Origin: Gnetum montanum | Taxonomy: Eukaryota > Streptophyta > Gnetopsida > Gnetales > Gnetaceae | DNA length: 43,579 nucleotides | Assembly (NCBI GenBank): GCA_015680685.1 | Contig: MNCI01020719.1 | Coordinates: 44,308 to 87,886 of the forward strand | Direction: 5' to 3' | Part shown: positions 10,480 through 21,456 of the stretch, one piece after another | Position numbering within the stretch: position 1 is the first letter of the stretch | Layout: each line of letters starts with the position of its first letter | Position numbers and translations under genes: made by a program | The notes under the pieces: model-generated | Database searches by the model: none | The model's input: the letters and a program-made list of their open reading frames with translations, nothing else | Told to the model about the DNA's origin: nothing

Positions 10480-11859
10480 TACCAGAGAAGTCATGACTTA
10501 CTGATTACATAACTTATCTTACCAAACAAGAACTTCCTATTGAATGCAACAAGAAATATCAAGAACAATTCCTCCACAAAGTGAAAAGATATATGGAAAA
10601 AATAGAAACCTTTACAAGATATATGTTGATGGGTTGATAAGATGATGCATTCTAGAAGAAAGTTAACAAAGAGTCATACAAGATGCACATGAAGGACCAT
10701 GTGGTGGTCACTACACAAGATGAAGGACAATACTAAAACTAATGATAGTGGGACACTTTTGACCTACCAGATTCAAGGATGCATATTGAATTGCACAGTC
10801 TTATGAAAGATGCCAAAGAGATGGAGGGTTGACAACTAGAAATGAAAGGCCACACCAATGGATACAACCATTAGAATCCTTTGACATTTTGGGAATTGAC
10901 TTCATGGATTCCATGATACCAATATGAAATGAAAATTCCTACATTATAGTAATAGTTGATTATTGCAAAAAGTGGTCAGAAGTAGCTACAATCAAAGATT
11001 GCACAACCAGAACAATGGTCAAATTCTTTTAGCAACATGTGGTGAATAAATGTGGAGTACCATGCATGCTCATATTTGATAATGGGACTCATTTCATAGG
11101 AACTACATTTAAAAAGCTAATACAACAACTTGGGGTGACTTGCAAACTAACTAAACCTTATCACCCCTAAGAAAATGGTTAAGAAAAAGTGATTGATCAG
11201 GAAATCATGAGAATATTAACTAGAGAAATTAGTTGTTATAGGAAGGATTGGAGTACTAAACTTAACAATGCTCTATGAGTGTATAGATCAACTTGAAAAC
11301 TTCCTATAGGGTATGCCTAGTACCAGTTAGTTTATGGTAAACTATCTATGTTATCAATTCAAGCGAAACTCAATACCCTTTCCACTACCAGCACACTTGA
11401 CCTCAATTTAATCTTAGCTCAAAAAGAACACTTAATGAATCTACATCTCTTAGATGAGAATAGATTACTAGCTCAAATGAGTAATGAAATCAGCAAAAGT
11501 ACTCCAAGTATAGGCATGATGCTAAAATAAGACAAGTGTCTATCAAGTCAGGTGATAGAGTTCTCTATTATAATTCTAGTCATATCCCACATAAAGCTAA
11601 GTTCCAAACCTTCTGGGAGGGATCCTACATTGTCCATGCTATGTACCAATTTGACACCATGTAGATCCAACAAACCCACAAAAATCGATCCTTGTTAATA
11701 TTCAATAAGTGAATCCATACCATGACTTTTCTTACTCTTTCAGGGACTCTACCCTATTTACCAAGCAATTTACCACATGTTCAATCCTTCAGTTATCCAC
11801 ATCTCAAGATAGTTGTGGGGGTGTCAAATTTGAAACTTAGGCACAAGTTTTTCTTCTAA
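10480..11859 (+). pseudogene. pol: Integrase domain of element F, end of pol
   Basis: Inserts cDNA into the host genome. The zinc-finger part shows HEGPCGGHYTRW (about 10690) and SYERCQRDGG (10800-10830), an HHCC arrangement. In the core, DILGIDFMDS gives the first Asp (10886-10910) and IFDNGTHF the second (11070-11095). At the usual Glu the frame reads HP(stop)ENG(stop)EKVI with Lys (about 11160-11195). A GPY/F-like C-terminal part, SGDRVLYYNSSHIPHKAKFQ then FWEGSYIV (11550-11640), follows. The frame ends at TAA 11857-11859, a few codons after VVGVSNLKLR. No chromodomain is visible. The 60-codon open piece at 11348-11530 is an intact part of this domain. Confidence 0.85.
11811..11826 (+). 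promoter_or_regulatory. Internal polypurine-like tract at the end of F pol
   Basis: agttgtgggggtgtca lies in the last codons of pol and resembles the terminal PPT agttgtgagggtatga (16683-16698). Element E has agttgtgggggagat at the same place (minus strand, about 40330-40344). It could act as a second plus-strand primer site. Confidence 0.5.
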
Positions 11860-12689
11860 CATTTTTTCTACTTTTTCCCTTTTTACTTTTCTTATCAATT
11901 TTTACATTCTCTCATAACTTTTCCATTCTTTTATACTTTTTCTATTCTTTGATAATTATTCATGTGCTGATATCTTTTAAATTCTTTCTATCTTTTTCAT
12001 TCTTGTCATTTTTCTATGATTTTTCACTACCTTTCATGTACATATTTTGTTGAATTTTTTAATAACGTGTAAAGGAATAAGACAAGATGGAGTCCCAATA
12101 ATGCAAATTTTATCCTATGTTATCCAATCATTGAAGGAATGATTCTATATACAGTGAGACCACATCATCCGTCCACTCATTTCCAATAATAAGAGGTTCT
12201 TACCATGGACATAATGATATTCTTTTCACAATAAAACTAAAATAAATATGTGATCATTATGCCTAGATAGAAAAGTGAAGAACCAAGTGGGAATGAAAAG
12301 GGTGTGGCATCAAGGGTATTTATGGATTCTTTAAGATTGTTACCATAAGTCTTATCCTATTATTAAGTTATATTATTTACTTGAGTTCTAACAAAAGTTG
12401 AAAGTATGTCTAAAATAAGTGTTGCCTTACCATGGTATGGACTTGGTAATGATTACTTTAACTAGGTACCACACACAAAATTCATTATGCCTATGGTAAG
12501 ATAACTCGTGTCCCAATTTCTACAATTCCTTACCACTTTCATTCCACCTCATTATTATATATAATACTATTTTAATTATTTTGTATAATATAGTATTATT
12601 TTCTCATTCAAGTGATTCTAATGTGTGTTTTGAAAGATAGGTATGCTTTACATTCAACTCCTTGAGTGCCTACCAATAGTTGTAGGTGT

Positions 12690-12775
12690 CATTATACAAG
12701 GATAGTAAGGACTGGAGCTTGCTTTGAGGAGGATCCATTTGTATAACTCTTATGCTTCATACCTGATGATCAATT
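12690..12775 (+). other. Conserved noncoding cassette, F copy
   Basis: attatacaaggatagtaagg then agcttgctttgaggaggatc and catttgtataact. The same string order occurs in E (minus, about 39060-39140), B (plus, about 35330-35385) and C (minus, about 22190-22245). The best preserved copies read agcctgctttggggaggac. Confidence 0.65.
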
Positions 12776-13058
12776 CCACATCATCTTGCATCTCTAAAAC
12801 ACTTAATTGATCATTATTACTTTCCTACATACTCAAATCTAGTCATACCTTTGATAATTTCTACCAACCATCTCCAATAAACCTAATCAACTTACCTTGC
12901 TTAATATTCCTTCTTTCATACATTTTTAATGATAAATTCTCATATTTTGAGCATCATCCATACTCAAGAATCCTTTGCATCATCTCTAAATTTTTCAAAC
13001 TATTCATTTCACTCAACTTTTTAATTAAAACTTACTCAACATCTCAAAAATTTTAATT

Positions 13059-13103
13059 GTGATGTTGTAGCTATGATGTCACCATTGCAAAAATCTATAT
13101 GTA
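13059..13103 (+). promoter_or_regulatory. Possible internal promoter ahead of ORF3 in element F
   Basis: gatgttgtagctatgatgtc (13061-13080) is a dyad cluster followed by an eroded TATA-like tctatatgta (13094-13103). The matching place in E has the dyads plus an intact TATA box. It lies about 590 bp upstream of the ORF3 start. Confidence 0.45.
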
Positions 13104-13690
13104 TTCTCAAGGAGTTAGAAATTTTTTCATTCTTCTCATCTAATGCATAGGGAGTTTAAGCCATTTTTCTAACCCTTTAGCAACCAAACTTTCAAGCTTT
13201 ATAACTTCCTCACTATAGCTTTGATTTGTATGATTCTTGAAGCCTCGTGATCATGGAGTGACCAACTTGTCATGGGGAAGAGTGTTGCACTTAGTTTTAC
13301 AATTTGAACCAAAATTTTTCTAACACCTGGAAGTACATGTCAAGGATAAGAACCATAATAATTAATCACATTTTAACTAAAATATTAAAATAAAAGCTAA
13401 TGAACTTAACTATTCTTCCCAATTAACTAGTCCAGTATGTATTAAAGAAGAATATAATAATTGTGAAAGGCCTTAATGAACTAACTTATTCATAATACAT
13501 TAGAAAATACAACAATTAAGGGGGGGGTTTTTTTTTTTGAAATTTTTCTAATCCTAAAATCTTAATAAGAGCTAAAAAGTAATAATAAGGATCAATTTTG
13601 ATCAAATCGAAGAACTTGAAAGAGATGATGAACCATTAGAAACTTATTTGAAATCCTTGGGTAATCTTAAATGAATCCTTTAGATTGCAA

Positions 13691-16471
13691 ATGGCTCCTA
13701 AAAGACTTGCAACCAAAGGGCCCTCATAATAAAGGACTAAAAAACCTAGAGGAAGGGGACAAGTTGGAGATTAGATTCCACAAGTTGAGCAAGAGGCTTA
13801 GTCCTTTAGCACTCATCAACCAACACCAATGATGGAACACTCTGCATATGCTAAAGTTGAAGTATCACTAGCTTAAGAGCAGGGACAATGCGTCATGTTG
13901 TCAAAATAGTGTCTCTAGGCTATCCAAGAGAAGTCCATCATGTCCACAATCATTATGAAACTTAACTTCAGAACATTCATGGAGTTTGCACCTACTAATG
14001 TCCAAGAGCAATTCCAAGCCTCTCCTCTTTGGCCCACACTCTCATGCAGTGATGAATGGTATCTAGGAAAATTTTATCAATTTTGGAAAAACAAGTAAGA
14101 TGATGCTACAATGAAGATTGAGGGAATCATAGTGCCTTACTTAGTCAAAGAAATTGCCAAGGTACTAAATATTCCAAATGTTAGAGAAAATATTACACAA
14201 ATATCCACAAGGTTTAACACTAATGCAAAGAAGTTGTGGTTACAAAGGGCTTACAAAACAATAGATAAATAATATAGTGAATTGTCCACTGAAGAGAAGA
14301 TCTACTTTAAGATCAAGGCTTATCACATCTTTTGCACCAAGAGATTAAATAGGATTTCCATGTATGTTGCAAGAGGAAGTATAATCCTCAAGGGGAAATT
14401 CCAAGAAAATATGGCTCATCTATTATTTTTAGAAATCCAAAAGAAATTTGAAGAGAAGAAGGTAGGAAAACTCACTTTGTCATTCCCTTGTCTCATCAAA
14501 AGATTATGCAAGCAAGTTCAAATTCTAGGCTACACTAATGATGTTCTTTGTAAAGGCCAAAATGCATCTTATGCTGAGATGTCAAAGCCAATGCCTCCCA
14601 AGAAAGATCAACTAAAAAAGCTAACAGGCACTTAGGAAGTGACAAGATCCACACTAGCTAGAAAAATTTTAGCCATAGGACAAGAGCAAGCAGGACCCAA
14701 TGGATCAACACCAACTAGTGATAGACTAGGATCAAGTGCTCCACTAGCATAGTAGGATTATAGACCTTTCATGAGCCATCTACAATAGATAGCAAAAATC
14801 ATCAATTGGGGAAACAGAGAAGTCTCTAGCATGTACCAAGGAAGAGATAATCCCAGAAGGCCTATAGTATTAATAAGACCCATTAGTAGTCAAATATCAT
14901 TATAGGTAGGAGAAGATGAGGATTGGACATAGAAAATATTAGGGAACACTCCATCTTTTTAGGTTATGCTTGAAATAGGAGAATGAGCCATCATTGTGAT
15001 TATGCAACACTAGGATGCAACAAGAGTAGTTGAATGAATTACAAATCATATTAAAGAATCTTTCAATATTCCCATTTTACTACCAGTAGATATTAGTGGA
15101 GACAAAGATGTTGAAACCATAGCTAGAACCTCTATGGACCTGGAAGAGCATGAAGATATCTTGGATTAATTGTTGTAGACAAGGCAAGTGATGCATAAAC
15201 TTTTTGATATTTTCAATAATATCATTATAGTGTAGTCTAAACTCATTTTAGCCAAGGGCAAGCTAGTGATGGCTAAAACTAGTTCTGAACATGTAGAAAA
15301 TAAGGTGCAAAGGTTACAAACAGAGTTAGCTGCATTAAGAGCAGAGAAACAAGACCTTGCACAATGTGTAGCTTCAAACTAGCTAGATAAATTTAGAACT
15401 AAATAGGTAGCCTAATTGGTGGCCATAAACACTTAAATGGAGATGAAGAGGGAGGAAAAAAACATGGAATGCCTTAGTGGCTAAAGCACAAACATATGCT
15501 CATGCTAAAGCATTAACTACCTTAAAGGAAGAAAATAAAAAGATTGTTGCAGTTTGGCGGACATGAAGAAATAAAAGAATGTCCTTGAAGAAAACATCCA
15601 TCAGTTGAGAGAGTAGTTCACAAGAGTCATCCAATATATGTAAAAATTGGCCAAAGAGAATAGAGCCCTATTAATGGAAGAAGTCTTTGAAATCCACCAA
15701 AATTTAACTATTGAGATTAGCACATGACAAAATGAGGTCAAGAAGCATGAAAGGCTAAAAGAACACTTCAAAGACTAAGTGGACATGTACAAGTAGATAT
15801 ATGAAAAAGAAATCTAGATGGCCAACACTAAAATCAGTTTCATCATAACATAGATACCTGATTAGCAGTCGATCCTGGATGGAATTTCCCATGTACATCA
15901 AGAAAAAATAAAAAATAAAGACCTATAGATAGAAAATCTCATAGAGTACATGGGATTAGCAAACCTTTGTTATACTAATCTAGCCATGCTCGTAGTAGGT
16001 AGACTTAGAAATGAACTAGAGTAGTAAGTGGCCATAGTATATGTGCTATATGAGAAGGAGTTTGTAGACAAGAAGGACATTCAACAAAAGCTACATATTA
16101 CAAACTCCAAGCTCCATGTAGTTAAGGCTAGTTACTAGGATCAAGAAGATGTAATAGCAAATCTAGCTTGTAGATTGACATATTACGAGGAACTAAGAAA
16201 AGTAGCTAGAGCATTTGATGAAGAATGATGACAGTTCATAGCCTGATATTTAAAGCTTAATAAAATATTTCCATAGTTGCCTTGTCTATAGGAAGTATTA
16301 ACTCTAGCAAACATGACTAAATTCGCCTGGGCGGTACACAATCCCACATCATAAGAGGAGGAACTTTGGGCATTACTTAACTAAGATCAATTTTAAAACT
16401 CAACGACAAAGGGAAGAGACTAATGGAGGAGCCATCGCCATCAAGAACTTATAGGCTACATCAAGATTTGA
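13691..16471 (+). pseudogene. ORF3 of element F: accessory protein with plant-transposon-like domain and coiled coil
   Basis: A third frame downstream of integrase, about 927 codons from ATG 13691 (MAPKRLATKGPS) to TGA 16469-16471, start and stop in the same frame. Residues 1-40 are basic. At about residues 80-320 lies a globular part: FRTFMEFAPTNVQEQFQAS, WPTLSCSDEWYLGKFYQFW, MKIEGIIVPYLVKEIAKVL, STEEKIYFKIKAYHIF and LTLSFPCLIKRLCKQV. The last motif resembles the FPxLIxxLC pattern of the 'putative plant transposon protein' domain found with Athila-type env-like ORFs; this is from memory and moderate. Residues about 470-900 are mostly coiled coil (for example VQRLQTELAALRAEKQDLAQ at 15309-15368). 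It has many Q-to-stop changes and a +1 slip near 15456 that is compensated later. No transmembrane segment is visible, so envelope function is not supported. E has a homologous frame. Confidence 0.75.
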
Positions 16472-16685
16472 AGTTTTGTTATGTTTTGTCTTATTTTGTT
16501 TGTCATGTGTGCCATCATGCAATGCATGATAATTTTGTAAACATCACTCAAACCACAATGTGACATTCATAGTAGAGTCAATAATGTATATAATTCATGA
16601 TGTCAAAATTTATAAATGACCCCAAAATTTTGTAAGAAACTCTATTCTTCTTTTGTTTTAACTCAAGGATGAGTTCCCAGTTAGT

Positions 16686-16695
16686 TGTGAGGGTA
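16686..16695 (+). promoter_or_regulatory. Terminal polypurine tract of element F
   Basis: tgtgagggta directly precedes the 3' LTR, where plus-strand DNA synthesis is primed. Upstream at about 16661-16676, aactcaaggatgagtt is shared with B (aactcgaggatgagtt, 36063-36078) and C. Confidence 0.65.
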
Positions 16696-17610
16696 TGATA
16701 AAACCTTTTATATCAATTGATGCAATATCATATCTATTATATGATAGCCCTACTTACATCATCGTAGATATGATGTAGTGGGTCCTAGTCTCCACTATAA
16801 ATACCAACCCACCATCATGTCAAATGAACAAGTTTTGTCCAAAACTTAGGCAAATTCTTGTAGTTTTTTTTTTTTTGTGATTTACGCTTAGCAATTGAGT
16901 GAATGCCTGCAATGTGGTGTTAAACAATGATATGAAATCTTTGTTTGAGTGAATTTTTCTTAGGCACAATTCATAGCCAGAAATAAAGATGGAGACTATT
17001 TTACACTATTGTAGCACTCTACTTAGTTTACTTTACTTTTACATAGTTCATTTTTCTTACTTATTTTAATTTTACTTTTCAGCATGTTTACTTTGATTAA
17101 GTCCTTTACATTTTCCAAGCACTTTAATTTTCTATCATCTTTTAATAAGGCAGTATAAGTACAATTGGTTTCAAGCATAAAGTGCAATCATTTGATAACC
17201 CAAAAGTAACTTTGCTTGATTTGCTTAGTAGTAAGATTACTTGGTAATCTCAGTAATGGTTAAATAAGCCTAAGATATGTACCATAAATCATCAATGGAT
17301 ACTTATTGGCCATAGTCTAGAATAGTCTCTTGACTTTCATTACACTTAGACTAAGAGTATATTACTCTATTTCAATCATGATTATACTTAGCCTTAATTT
17401 GAGCCAACAACATCAATGTATCCTATTCCTTACCAAGAGTTAAACCATATATCTTGAACTTCACTAACTCAAAGTGAGAAGATAGTGATCATGAACTAAA
17501 CCTCAACTACTATTTAATTTACATTGGCCATCCACAGATTATGATTAGGTCACACATGAACACTTGTGTGGCTTGTATGGTGAAGTATTGGAATACCCAA
17601 CCACTCATCA
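16696..17610 (+). repeat. 3' LTR of element F
   Basis: 915 bp, from TGATAAAACC to CCACTCATCA. TATA box tataaata at 16796-16803. U3 (16696-16795) has degenerate dyads such as gcaatatcatatc and atcatcgtagatatgatg. Matches the 5' LTR over its whole length except the first 82 bases. Confidence 0.87.
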
Positions 17611-18189
17611 AATGTCAATTGACTAATTTTTGCCAAATATGCATTATGAATTTTGTCCCCTATTTTTCATTTCCTAATGTTTTTAAGCTTTCAATTTTTG
17701 GCTCATACATATTTGATGTAGATCAATTTTCTCTATTTTAAATATAATCTTCTTTTTTCATTCCCTCAAAACTTAATTACTTTCTTGCATTATTAATTCC
17801 TTTTATATTTGTGAATTGAAGTTTGAAAAAATTTTAGTAGATTTTATTTTATTGTATTTCATTTTTCTTTGAAAAGTGTTTTTTAAGAAAGCCTTTGGTA
17901 AGAAGTGAAAACCTATGAGGGTACTCCTAAATAAGGAAAAGACTTGATCTTTTTTCTACTTTAGAGGAAGGCTTTTCAAGACTACTTGTAAGAATGAAAA
18001 TCTAAAAAGGCATCCTAAAACTATTAAGCTTCTACTTTTTTATTTAGAATATCTCTTTTATATTAATGATCTAATGTAGTTTGAAATTTTTTCAATTATT
18101 CTTCACTAATTTTGAGTTGTAACATCTCAAGAAGAAGAAACCAATTATTGACACAAAACTCAATAGATCCATAGGTTTTAGTTTGAAAA

Positions 18190-18310
18190 TTGGAAAGGTA
18201 AGAGGTGGCTCAAGTGGTTAGCTTGTTCTTTAATAGATATTTGCAACTAAGAGGTTGCTAGTTTGAGTCACACTTAACACTTTGTTAAATTCATATATAA
18301 TTCTTCCTGT
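18190..18310 (+). repeat. tRNA-derived SINE-like repeat (head)
   Basis: A-box tggctcaagtgg (18206-18217) and B-box-like agtttgagtca (18260-18270) with tRNA-like spacing mark an RNA polymerase III promoter. No cloverleaf or CCA end is present, so this is a SINE relic and not a tRNA gene. Confidence 0.6.
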
Positions 18311-18399
18311 ATATCATGTTGGATATGATTAGAGTCACACTTGAAGCTTCATTAAATTCCTATATTAAAAAGGAATCATTACCCATAGCCTCAATTCCA

Positions 18400-18545
18400 T
18401 CCCTTAGTGGAGGGTTGATGGACAAGTAAAAGCTTAGCCTCTTAGAATGGTTGCAGCTAGGCTTGAATACATTTCTTCCAAGTTAAGAATCACACACCTT
18501 ACCATCACTCCAAAGGATGGCTTCTTTGTTGAATTCTTATAATAT
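18400..18545 (-). repeat. tRNA-derived SINE-like repeat, copy 1 of a family
   Basis: On the minus strand: an A-box region tggagtgatggtaagg (18512-18497), a degraded B-box tattcaagcc (about 18470-18460), then a body with gaggctaagctttt. The copy at 29650-29760 shares the same head and body (gaggttaggctttt), which shows they are one repeat family. Confidence 0.6.
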
Positions 18546-18591
18546 AATTCTTCTAATATACTATGTTGGCTATGTTTAGGCTTAGGCTGGT

Positions 18592-19444
18592 TGATGAGTA
18601 GTGGGTATGTTCAACACTTCACTATATAATCTACAAGCATCACTATATATTGTGTTGTACTTTGTGGACAATACTAATATGAGCATTTAGGAAGTTTTTC
18701 AGTAAATCCCTAATCATTGTCTTCTTACTTAGACTAATAGTAATTCTAAATGTATGGTTTTGTTCATAGTGAGATGTATGATTATGATGTTGTACTACTA
18801 GAAAATAATCTCAATAAATATATAAAAATGAAATAAATTAACTAATCTAATACACAAGAAAGTAAACCATACTCTGGTCTAAGGGTAATGAGCATTTATT
18901 CTTAACTTTTTAGAATATCCTAAACTCATGTGATCATTATTGAGATTACCAAGTGTTTGTTGCTAAGTGTACCAAGCAATAGCATTGCAAGGATTATCAA
19001 ATGATAATGTATTTACATTTGAAATTAGTTGTACTTATTTTACTAAGTTACTAACATGCATTAGAATGTAAATCATTATGCTAAGTACATGGAAAGTAAA
19101 TTGTAGAAAAGTAAATATTATGCTTAGTTAAAGTGTTGTAATGAAGAGAATTAATCTCTATCTTATTTCTTTATGACCTATATTTAGGTAAAGATCACTT
19201 GAATAAGACTGTAGATAATTAACTCAATGCATACTATGGGCACTCGCTAACTACTATTAGAAATCACAAAAATAAACTAATAGAGTTTTCCTATCTATTA
19301 TATCAATGATGCATTGAATGTAGCAGTTGGATGTATTTTTAAACATTTATTACCATTGTGAGTTTGCATCTAAGATGTTACATCATAAGATGTGATGTTA
19401 CAATTTTAATGTTACAACTATGATGTTGTATTTATGATATCGCA
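18592..19444 (-). repeat. 3' LTR of element E
   Basis: About 853 bp. Its left end, tgatgagtagtgggtatgtt, is the reverse complement of an F-type LTR end. Inner stretches attgagattaccaagtg, caaggattatcaaatgataa (about 18993) and gtaatgaagagaattaatct match F on the opposite strand. The U3 end is set at 19444 (minus-strand TGCGATATC preceded by ggtgggt, a possible PPT); this boundary is less certain. U3 has repeats around tgttac at 19376, 19396 and 19410. Confidence 0.7.
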
Positions 19445-19689
19445 ACCCACCAAAAGACTATACCATATTCCTATGATTGACCAAAAAGTCATTCTTTAGT
19501 TAAATAAAACTAGGATAAAGTTTGTTACATAATTCATGGATGTGACATTGATGGACTAGATAACTATTAAACTACATATTAAAGACTAAAGTGTCACATT
19601 ACAAAATTTTATAGAAGTTGACTTTTACAAAAAAATGACAAAAATCTTGAATAGAAAAAAATTTACGAAAATTACAAGAATACAAAATT

Positions 19690-20664
19690 GTTGATGTAGA
19701 TGCTTTAAGTTGTTCCATGTGGTTGTGGTTCCTCCTACCTTGATGGCTCTTGTGGTTGATTAGTCACATCTTCTTTCTTTATGCAAAAGTAGTTCAAGAA
19801 TAATCAAAATTTATTCTAATCAATTCATGGGTCATTGACTATTCAAGAAACCTTTGCTATATTATTAATAATCAACACATCCTACAAATATGGTAGATCA
19901 GGGAACATTTTGTTAGCTTTGATGAATCAAGTAGCGAAAGTAGTTCATTTAGTCTCAAATGCTTGTACTTTCTCATTGAGTTGCTGATAGTTTGTCATTC
20001 TTTTTTCCAGGTTATCTATAACATCTTGCTGATTAGTGAATTTTGATCAAAGAACATTAGTAGTTTGCAACTTCTATTTAGCCTTATTGTGGAGTTGGTT
20101 CCATACAAAGATAACATGGTGACAATATGCTTCTCAAGTTCATTTATTGGCCTACCTATGGTAAGCATGGTGAGATTGGTATATAGTAGGTTGGCTAGCT
20201 CCATATGTTAAGACATATTCTTTATTTATAGTTCTTTGATTTTTATATTTGCTTAGATAACTACATTTATGCCATCGAGGATAGAATTCCAAGTAGTATT
20301 AACAATTTTCTAGAAAGTAGTGTTCAATTTGGTCTTAGCTATCATGATTCTCTTTTTGTTGATCTTTTTTTATAAGCCAACCTAATCTCTGAAATGTTTC
20401 TTGAATTTCTCCTGCTTCCTTACCTTGTTCTTTCAAGCTCTAATTTCAATCATGGACTATTATTGTACTACATGAACTTCTTCCATGGAAAGGATTCTAT
20501 TTTCTCTAGTTAATCTTTTGATATCTAGATTTATCTTTGTCATTTGTTCTTGAAGGTGACTTGAGTGTTTTTCTAATTGCTCCTTTTCTTTCTTTACTTT
20601 TGCTAGTCTTTGATTTTTTTTAGCAATGTCCTTATTTTCCTTCTACAATATTGTAATAATCTTC
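19690..20664 (-). pseudogene. ORF3 of element E, C-terminal part
   Basis: Continuation of the E accessory frame after the C insertion. LANLLYTNLTMLTIGRPINE (20016-20204) aligns with LANLCYTNLAMLVVGR of F, and KANKMFPDLPYL plus VLIINNIAKV align with KLNKIFP.LPCL and VLTLANMTKF near the F C-terminus. The part next to 20664 is coiled coil (KVKKEKEQLEKHSSHLQEQ). Stops replace Gln codons. Confidence 0.7.
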
Positions 20665-20669
20665 TCTAG
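20665..20669. repeat. Target-site duplication of element C, left copy
   Basis: tctag immediately before the LTR at 20670; the second copy is at 27637-27641. Confidence 0.9.
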
Positions 20670-21456
20670 TGATGAGTGGCGAGATACCCCTACACTCAAC
20701 GATACAAATACGAGTGTTACACGCGTGATCTGGTTGAACTCTGTAGACTAAGTGCCTACACGCCTTATGGAACACTTAAGGTTAATCATTTGTTGTCTTC
20801 CCAGACTTACTTGTATTTGTCACGGTTGTATGGTTAAGTAAGTCTGAGATATGTGATTTTTATATCTTTTCTATTTTATCGCCTATGCTAGGAGGGAAAA
20901 GGTGAAAAGAGTAATTAACTAACCTTAACTACCTAACTAAGCCTTAATTAACCTAGCATCAGTATCCATTCCCACTTACCATTCACACCCTAAACCAATG
21001 CAACCTTTGGGCTTACCAAACTCCATTCGTTGCTGGGATTACCAAGTGTAACGCACGTGCTTGAAGTGCTCGTATTGAATGCACTTAACTATGGGAGAAG
21101 GGTTGAGAGAGATTTAATTAACTAATAAAGCATTTAAATGATGAACAATAAATAAAATCCTATTTAGCTTAGTCCATGCACTGCAAGTTTTATCTAAGAA
21201 GTTCATCTTTATTTCCGTACACAAACTTGTGTTCAGGTATAATATTTGCTCGAATAAAGATTTGTTCACTTTGGAGCTCCTACTGTGGGCACATGGAAAT
21301 TATTCTATCTCTGGAGAGGAAAAAATGCTAGATTTTTGCTATGGTCTAGGCCTAAACTTAGAAACAAGGGAGAGCCGCCTCTTATTTATAGATTTGATGA
21401 TGCACTACGATATCACATATGCGATATCGTGCCCCATGCGATATCACATCCCATCA
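20670..21456 (-). repeat. 3' LTR of element C
   Basis: 787 bp, minus strand from TGATGGG (21456) to the complement of tgatgagtgg (20670). TATA box on the minus strand at 21383-21390, palindromes at 21407, 21421 and 21438. Differs from the right LTR mostly by C/T and G/A changes. Confidence 0.9.

Larger units (their letters stand above)
11860..13690 (+). other. Post-pol spacer of element F, noncoding
   Basis: AT-rich, no coding frame. It carries T-rich runs at 11875-12060, a stretch with gaaaagggtgtggcatcaag (about 12295) that matches gaaaagggtgtgacttcaag in B (about 34648), the conserved cassette at 12690-12775, the possible internal promoter at 13059-13103, and a G8T11 homopolymer at 13520-13538. 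Element E has the matching spacer on the minus strand. Confidence 0.65.
4617..17610 (+). mobile_element. Element F: near-complete autonomous Athila/Tat-like retrotransposon, decayed
   Basis: About 13 kb on the plus strand with LTR (4617-5443), tRNA-Asp primer site, gag, protease, RT, RNase H, integrase, a long spacer, a third ORF (13691-16471), PPT and LTR (16696-17610). The domain order PR-RT-RH-INT makes it Ty3/gypsy. FGLCNAP and FMDD in RT, the tRNA-Asp primer and an extra ORF downstream of INT point to the Athila/Tat side and not to chromoviruses. The 5' LTR lacks about the first 80 bp of U3, so the left end was lost and no matching target duplication is found; aatgt follows the right end. 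Dozens of stops make the copy dead. Element E is a second copy of the same family on the other strand. Confidence 0.88.
17611..18591. other. Spacer between elements F and E
   Basis: AT-rich with no coding frame of note; the 66-codon frame at 17541-17741 starts inside the F LTR and is not credible. Two tRNA-derived SINE-like repeats lie here (18190-18310, 18400-18545). Confidence 0.55.

Noticed and set aside
13691-16471. ORF3 as an envelope gene
   Set aside because: No signal peptide, no transmembrane helix and mostly coiled coil; position alone is not enough.
17541-17741. 66-codon plus-strand frame
   Set aside because: Begins in the F 3' LTR and runs into AT-rich spacer; no support.
19690-20664. 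A separate element independent of the 37-43 kb element
   Set aside because: Same strand, adjacent parts of one ORF3, and target duplications of C and H explain the breaks.
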